Source: Ohtaekwangia sp. (GTDB lineage Bacteria > Bacteroidota > Bacteroidia > Cytophagales > Cyclobacteriaceae). Taken from it: a stretch of DNA of 64,000 nucleotides. Position numbers and translations under genes: made by a program. The DNA lies in assembly GCA_021155195.1 (NCBI GenBank), contig JAJNPV010000017.1, forward strand, positions 310,001 to 374,000, in the 5' to 3' direction. Of the stretch, positions 60,234 to 64,000 are shown piece by piece. A model generated the notes under the pieces. That model ran no database searches, had not been told where the DNA came from, and saw nothing but the letters and a program-made list of their open reading frames with translations. How positions within the stretch are numbered: the first letter of the stretch is position 1; each line of letters begins with the position of its first letter.

Positions 60234-62387
60234 CTAATAGAAAAAAACTTCATCGATAAAGAACCAACCTTTCTGTCCTTTGCCACTATGCCACTCAGGC
60301 AATTTACTTAGCGGCTTGGCCACAATTTTATAGTAGGAATGAGCTGCTGGTTCAAATTCAACACCTAAAGCTTCTACACGCTGAGGCTCATACCCTTTAG
60401 GCATTTCTGTTTTGAATTTCTTCACCAACGCAAGATGCTCTTTATCTGTTCCACCCCACACCTCCACTTCCGTGGGCGGGAAAAGATACCCGCCAATACT
60501 ATTTCCATAACTCAATACAATCTTTTTAAGGGTAGGCGGAGTTATACCAAAATCAAATCCTGCTTCAAAATTATTTTCGCGAAAGCCCAACCATGCAGGC
60601 TCCCTAAGAACATCCGTAAAACCTTTCCGTCCATCCGTTAAACTCACAGCACCAAGACCAGGATATTTTTTATCAGCAGGTGCTTGAAGTTCAACCTTGA
60701 TTGGCCTAAAACCTTCCACAAAATTGGTGATCGTCAATAGGTCACTGCAATACCAGCCATCGCGGCAAGCAATCGCTTTTAACTTTACCGTTTCATTCAC
60801 TGCAATTGGTTTTTCATAAATCAAACCTTTCAAACTATCAGGCTGGGTTCCATTGAGTGTATACACTATTTTAACACCCGGCATAGCGTGTTTTAATTGA
60901 ATCGGTTCATCACGCTTAATTATTCCTTCGTTCACTAGAATAGGCTTGCTTAATTGAAGAATTGTTGGGTCATCAAACAATTGTTGCACAATTTTAACGG
61001 TAGGATATTTCCGTTGCCATTCTTCACTTTGCTCTTTTGTAATTTTCGTGTCCCAAATAAATAATTCTTTTAATTCAGGTAATGATATAACGGATTCTAC
61101 ATTCTGATTATCAACGGCAGTTCCTGAAAGGGAAAGCGACTGGAGTTTAGTGAGCGATTTAAGTTCGATAAGTCCATCGCCTATAATATCCGTAAAATTA
61201 AGATTCAATTTTTCAAGATTCTTGAATTGCGAAATGATTTTCAAATCAGAATCACTCAACGGCATTTTGGAAAGATTCAAAACCACAAGCTGATCTTTAA
61301 TTTCCATCAATGACTCTAAGGTACCGATCTTAAAAGAAGCGCGAATAAAAAAGTCTGCCTGCAAAGCCGGACTATTTTGATACAATGGAAAGACAGAGCA
61401 ATATGGAGTATTTAGTTTGTCAATTACCGATTGGGAGACTGCCTTAAAATCATATAGATTCTCGGGTTCTAATTCCTTTTTTGGAATACCTTGAATTATT
61501 ACCCAACTTTTTAGCGTATCGGTATCTGAATATTCAGCAAGAAGTTTTTCGAAATCGGCTCCTGATTTAATCCAGGATTCAAGAACAAAAATTTCTGTGG
61601 CCGTTAATTGTGGTTTGCCATCCGGAGGCATGTGACCATCATCTGCCAACGGCAAATGAATGTATTGTATCAATCGACTTGAGTCGGGATTGCCGACCAC
61701 CCATTCCACCCCTTTCTTGCCGCCTTTTTTAAATTTATCAACAGAGGTCATAATCAACCCACCTTTTGATTTACCCTCATTATGACAACTGAAGCACTTC
61801 TTTTCAAAAATAGGTTCGACAGCAATTTGATATAAGGAAGAAGTTTCAAGTGAAATTTCTTTAATTGATGCTTTCATCATGGGAGCAAACAAAAAATTTT
61901 CGCCATGGGTTAACACAGAACCTGTATGGCCGGTAAATAAAAGTGCACTCAAGGTAATAGCAGTTCCAACATAGATAATCACCTTTCGCCTTTTTGCATA
62001 CCCATATCCAACCAACAAGAAATAGCACATGAAACTGAGTACAACTCCACCTACCTTATGTTGCTGTAGTTGCTCAGCTCCATAATCACCCTGCAGCGAA
62101 AGAAACAATCCGAACAAAGCCGAGAAAGAAGCCGAAAGCGAAATCAGCAGCAAGCAAAAAAAAGTTAGCCTATTGAATGATTTCTTTTTGAATTGATTTC
62201 TGAAGAAAAGTAGTACAATCAAAAAAATTATAAGCCCAATCGGCAAGTGTAACACTAAAGGATGAAGTCTCCCTGCTACCTGCAGCCAAACAGGCAATTG
62301 AATTCGTTCATCAAAAAGAAAAAGGAATAGCAGGAGTACCTGAAGGACAAGAATTATGTTGAGTGTGAATTTGGCTACTATCTTCAT
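60234..62387 (-). CDS. Membrane protein with planctomycete-type cytochrome c (PSCyt1) motif, LRR-like and C-terminal domains
   Basis: Five or so N-terminal membrane helices contain the H-x-x-HPLVLHLPIGL motif of DUF2231 proteins. A CSCH haem-binding motif follows (KKCFSCHNEGKSKGG) with HMPPDGKPQLT further on, as in PSCyt1/DUF1549-type cytochrome domains. Residues about 385-470 have leucine-rich segments (LEKLNLNFTDIIGDGLIELKSL), and the last 200 residues hold a chitobiase-like Fn3 repeat (TLNGTQPDSLKG) and a beta-sandwich. In relatives this gene goes with DUF1501/DUF1553 genes. It is separated from the DUF1501 gene here by a mobile element. Confidence 0.87.
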   Translation of the reverse strand: MKIVAKFTLNIILVLQVLLLFLFLFDERIQLPVWLQVAGRLHPLVLHLPIGLIIFLIVLLFFRNQFKKKSFNRLTFFCLLLISLSASFSALFGLFLSLQGDYGAEQLQQHKVGGVVLSFMCYFLLVGYGYAKRRKVIIYVGTAITLSALLFTGHTGSVLTHGENFLFAPMMKASIKEISLETSSLYQIAVEPIFEKKCFSCHNEGKSKGGLIMTSVDKFKKGGKKGVEWVVGNPDSSRLIQYIHLPLADDGHMPPDGKPQLTATEIFVLESWIKSGADFEKLLAEYSDTDTLKSWVIIQGIPKKELEPENLYDFKAVSQSVIDKLNTPYCSVFPLYQNSPALQADFFIRASFKIGTLESLMEIKDQLVVLNLSKMPLSDSDLKIISQFKNLEKLNLNFTDIIGDGLIELKSLTKLQSLSLSGTAVDNQNVESVISLPELKELFIWDTKITKEQSEEWQRKYPTVKIVQQLFDDPTILQLSKPILVNEGIIKRDEPIQLKHAMPGVKIVYTLNGTQPDSLKGLIYEKPIAVNETVKLKAIACRDGWYCSDLLTITNFVEGFRPIKVELQAPADKKYPGLGAVSLTDGRKGFTDVLREPAWLGFRENNFEAGFDFGITPPTLKKIVLSYGNSIGGYLFPPTEVEVWGGTDKEHLALVKKFKTEMPKGYEPQRVEALGVEFEPAAHSYYKIVAKPLSKLPEWHSGKGQKGWFFIDEVFFY

Positions 62388-62425
62388 TCAATAAGTCAAT
62401 CTATAATTTCTTTAATTGGAATCTC

Positions 62426-62887
62426 CTATTCTAACGGTTTGAAGATATAGCGTTCATCATAATCAACCTCAAACTGATCAAGCAGGTCCTTGTACTCTTC
62501 TATAAAAGTTTGCTTAGCATGATGTGTTTCCTGGTTTTCGATGTACTTAATTACTGCGGGGATCTGAGATTTACTGTAAGAAAATGCCCCATAGCCAGAT
62601 TGCCATTCAAACCGATCTTTTACAAATCCTCTTTCATTAATCCATTTTGATGAATTTGCTTTTACATCTTGCATCAAATCAGATAGGGTTTGGGTTGGAC
62701 GCATTCCAAAGAATAGATGAACATGATCTTCAACACCATTTATTATTAGCATCTTGTGATCATTCTTTTGAATTATACCTGTGATGTATTTGTATAATTC
62801 ATCTTTCCATTCCTTATGAATAATTCCTACACGATTCTTGACGGCAAAAACTGCATGAATGTGAATTTGGGTGTAGGTGTTTGACAT
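62426..62887 (-). CDS. IS200/IS605-like Y1 transposase (TnpA / REP-associated type)
   Basis: The 153-residue protein has the HUH motif in DHVHLFFG (His55 and His57) and the catalytic Tyr115 in YIENQ with Gln119, the marks of Y1 transposases. The length is typical for IS200 TnpA. The start faces the palindromic array only 24 bases away, an arrangement like that of REP-associated transposases that act on such palindromes. No TnpB/IscB gene is present. The frame is intact. Confidence 0.92.
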   Translation of the reverse strand: MSNTYTQIHIHAVFAVKNRVGIIHKEWKDELYKYITGIIQKNDHKMLIINGVEDHVHLFFGMRPTQTLSDLMQDVKANSSKWINERGFVKDRFEWQSGYGAFSYSKSQIPAVIKYIENQETHHAKQTFIEEYKDLLDQFEVDYDERYIFKPLE

Positions 62888-62904
62888 GTCTAATTTTTAT
62901 TTAT

Positions 62905-63300
62905 TAAATAATATGTCGTCCCCACGGGACTTATTGATTCGTTATTTCTTTTTCTACCAATATACCGTCCCCACGGGACTTATTTTATTCATTATATTAA
63001 TATTCTACCGATATGTCGTCCCTACGGGACTTATTGATTCGCTATTACATCTCTACCGATATGTCGTCCCTACGGGACTTATTGATTCGTTATTACATTC
63101 TCTACCGATATACCGTCCCTAACGGGACTGCGATAAATCACATCAGACTCATCCTATTTATAATTTCATTATACCGTTTAAATATTATTCTTATTGTGAA
63201 ACGATTCCTCAAGATGCACATAAACAAAGTCCCGTTAGGCACGAAATATTGGTAACTCCCCACACAACTTTTTTATGAAATCCCTTTAGGGATGACATAT
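62905..63300. repeat. Array of REP-like palindromes (GTCCCTACGGGAC) with about 49-base spacing
   Basis: Five direct copies of the palindrome start at 62918, 62967, 63018, 63066 and 63115 (distances 49, 51, 48 and 49). They have shared flanks: CTACCGATATGTC before and TTATTGATTCGTTATT after. Two further, diverged copies at 63229-63242 and 63280-63293 lie in inverted orientation. The unit is tandem-like, not a CRISPR, because the spacers are near identical. It adjoins the Y1 transposase gene and fills the only gene-free stretch above 300 bases (62888-63339). Confidence 0.85.
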
Positions 63301-63339
63301 TTGGTACTCATGTGCCAACCCCAATATAGAATGATCTAC

Positions 63340-64000
63340 CTAAGCTAAAATCCCCTCAACCACTTTTCCTGCAACATCAGTTAACCGATAACGTCTTCCC
63401 AAATGCTTGTAGGTGAGTTGCTCATGGTTCATTCCCATCAAATGCAAAACGGTAGCATGAAAATCATTTACATGAACCGGATCGCGCACAATGTTGTATC
63501 CAAACTCATCCGACTCACCATAGGTGATACCTGGCTTCACACCACCGCCTGCCATCCAGATGGTATAGGCGCGTGGATGATGATCGCGGCCATAATTTTC
63601 CTTTGACAAACTGCCTTGACAATAATTAGTGCGTCCAAACTCGCCACCCCAAATCACTAACGTTTCGTCTAATAATCCGCGCTGCTTTAAATCCATAATC
63701 AACGCAGCGGTTGATCGATCCACATCTTGCGCTTGCAGTGGCATTTCACCTACCATGTTACCATGTTGATCCCACCCCTGATGATATAGTTGAACAAATC
63801 GAACTCCCGATTCAGAAAGTTTTCGTGCCAGCAAACAATTAGCAGCATACGTACCCGGTGTTAAACAATCGGCTCCATACATTTTTACAATGTTGTCCGA
63901 CTCTTTCGAAAAGTCTGTTAACTCCGGCACCGCAGTTTGCATGCGATAGGCTAATTCATACTGCTGTATGCGTGCTTGTATTTCCGGATCACCAAACTCT
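63340..64000 (-). CDS. DUF1501 family protein (partial, N-terminus outside the window)
   Basis: The 3' part encodes the C-terminal 220 residues; the frame is open to base 64000 and reads into the family pattern DPEIQARIQQYELAYRMQ before the first Met at 63942, so that Met is not the start. Blocks include CLLARKLSESGVRFVQLYHQGWDQHGN, DLKQRGLLDETLVIWGGEFGRTNY, GRDHHPRAYTIWMAGGG and VNDFHATVLHLMGM. DUF1501 proteins are sulfatase-like secreted proteins of Planctomycetes and Bacteroidota, usually encoded with cytochrome-domain proteins. Confidence 0.9.
   Translation of the reverse strand, partial: EFGDPEIQARIQQYELAYRMQTAVPELTDFSKESDNIVKMYGADCLTPGTYAANCLLARKLSESGVRFVQLYHQGWDQHGNMVGEMPLQAQDVDRSTAALIMDLKQRGLLDETLVIWGGEFGRTNYCQGSLSKENYGRDHHPRAYTIWMAGGGVKPGITYGESDEFGYNIVRDPVHVNDFHATVLHLMGMNHEQLTYKHLGRRYRLTDVAGKVVEGILA

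Noticed and set aside
63001..63130. CRISPR-like regular spacing of short palindromes
   Set aside because: The sequences between the palindromes are almost identical to each other, so there are no unique spacers; no cas gene is near. It is a tandem palindromic repeat.
62877..63255. Open frames on the plus strand with repeated peptides such as VVPTGLID
   Set aside because: They are translations of the palindromic DNA array in two frames, without start context or homology.

Overview
The window looks like a chromosomal stretch of a Bacteroidota bacterium, most probably of the order Cytophagales. Supporting signs are promoter-like sequences of the Bacteroidota type (TTTG about 20 bases before TAnnTTTG), frequent TTG and GTG starts, a lipoprotein form of TamA (TamL), BatB/BatC, a bTHX ribosomal protein, DUF1684, DUF6435 and a Bacteroidota-style outer-membrane polysaccharide exporter. 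Base composition appears moderately AT-rich and even. The taxon is inferred from gene content, not from a marker gene.

Layout. 1-15435, all on the minus strand: one surface-polysaccharide locus, read from right to left. It starts with kdsC and kdsA (Kdo synthesis), then a Wza-like exporter and a Wzc-like tyrosine kinase with a glycine-tyrosine tail. A Wzx-like flippase, two GT4-like and one GT2 glycosyltransferase, two methyltransferases, a PhyH-like oxygenase and a WbqC protein follow, then a left-handed beta-helix acetyltransferase, a GH43-like propeller, WecE, and a membrane protein cut by the window edge. 15559-19008: a penicillin-acylase-type hydrolase, a small membrane protein and a double-HTH regulator. 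19217-19504: tRNA-Ser, tRNA-Arg and tRNA-Pro. 19544-33359: mixed housekeeping genes (sugar-phosphate isomerase, batB/batC, thiolase, MORN protein, purC, STAS protein, RNase Z, queuosine-precursor transporter, rRNA/tRNA methyltransferase, TamL, fused E1 dehydrogenase). 33476-35380: a histidine kinase.

35377-44137 is a complete tryptophan operon on the minus strand: thx-trpL-trpE-G-D-C-F-B-DUF1684-trpA-aroF. Between thx and trpE there is a previously unlabelled attenuator. An 18-codon leader peptide has three consecutive Trp codons and a fourth just before its stop. A 9-base antiterminator pairing and a strong terminator hairpin with a run of eight U follow it. The leader starts two bases after the stop of the bTHX ribosomal protein gene, so ribosome biogenesis and Trp synthesis appear to share one transcript. 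This is the most interesting regulatory structure in the window.

44231-49862: two small unknown proteins, the SRP RNA gene, a transaldolase-type aldolase, ftsE, an ECF sigma factor with a probable anti-sigma partner, a TPR protein and a CCA-adding enzyme. 49996-55777: a light/DNA-repair island with DUF6435, a CPD photolyase, an SDR protein without the usual catalytic tyrosine, DUF2256, a FeS-BCP-type photolyase that has lost the iron-sulfur cysteines, a TIGR03643 protein and an SDR-DUF2867 protein.

55774-64000, minus strand: a DUF4440-like lipoprotein, a very large BNR/sortilin-type propeller protein, a MORN lipoprotein and a membrane protein with a haem-binding motif and LRR-like segment. 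An IS200-like transposase follows, with an adjacent array of about 49-base palindromic repeats, and then the C-terminal part of a DUF1501 protein. The transposase and array appear to have entered between the DUF1501 gene and the cytochrome-like gene. The only stretch above 300 bases without a gene is 62888-63339, and it holds this array.
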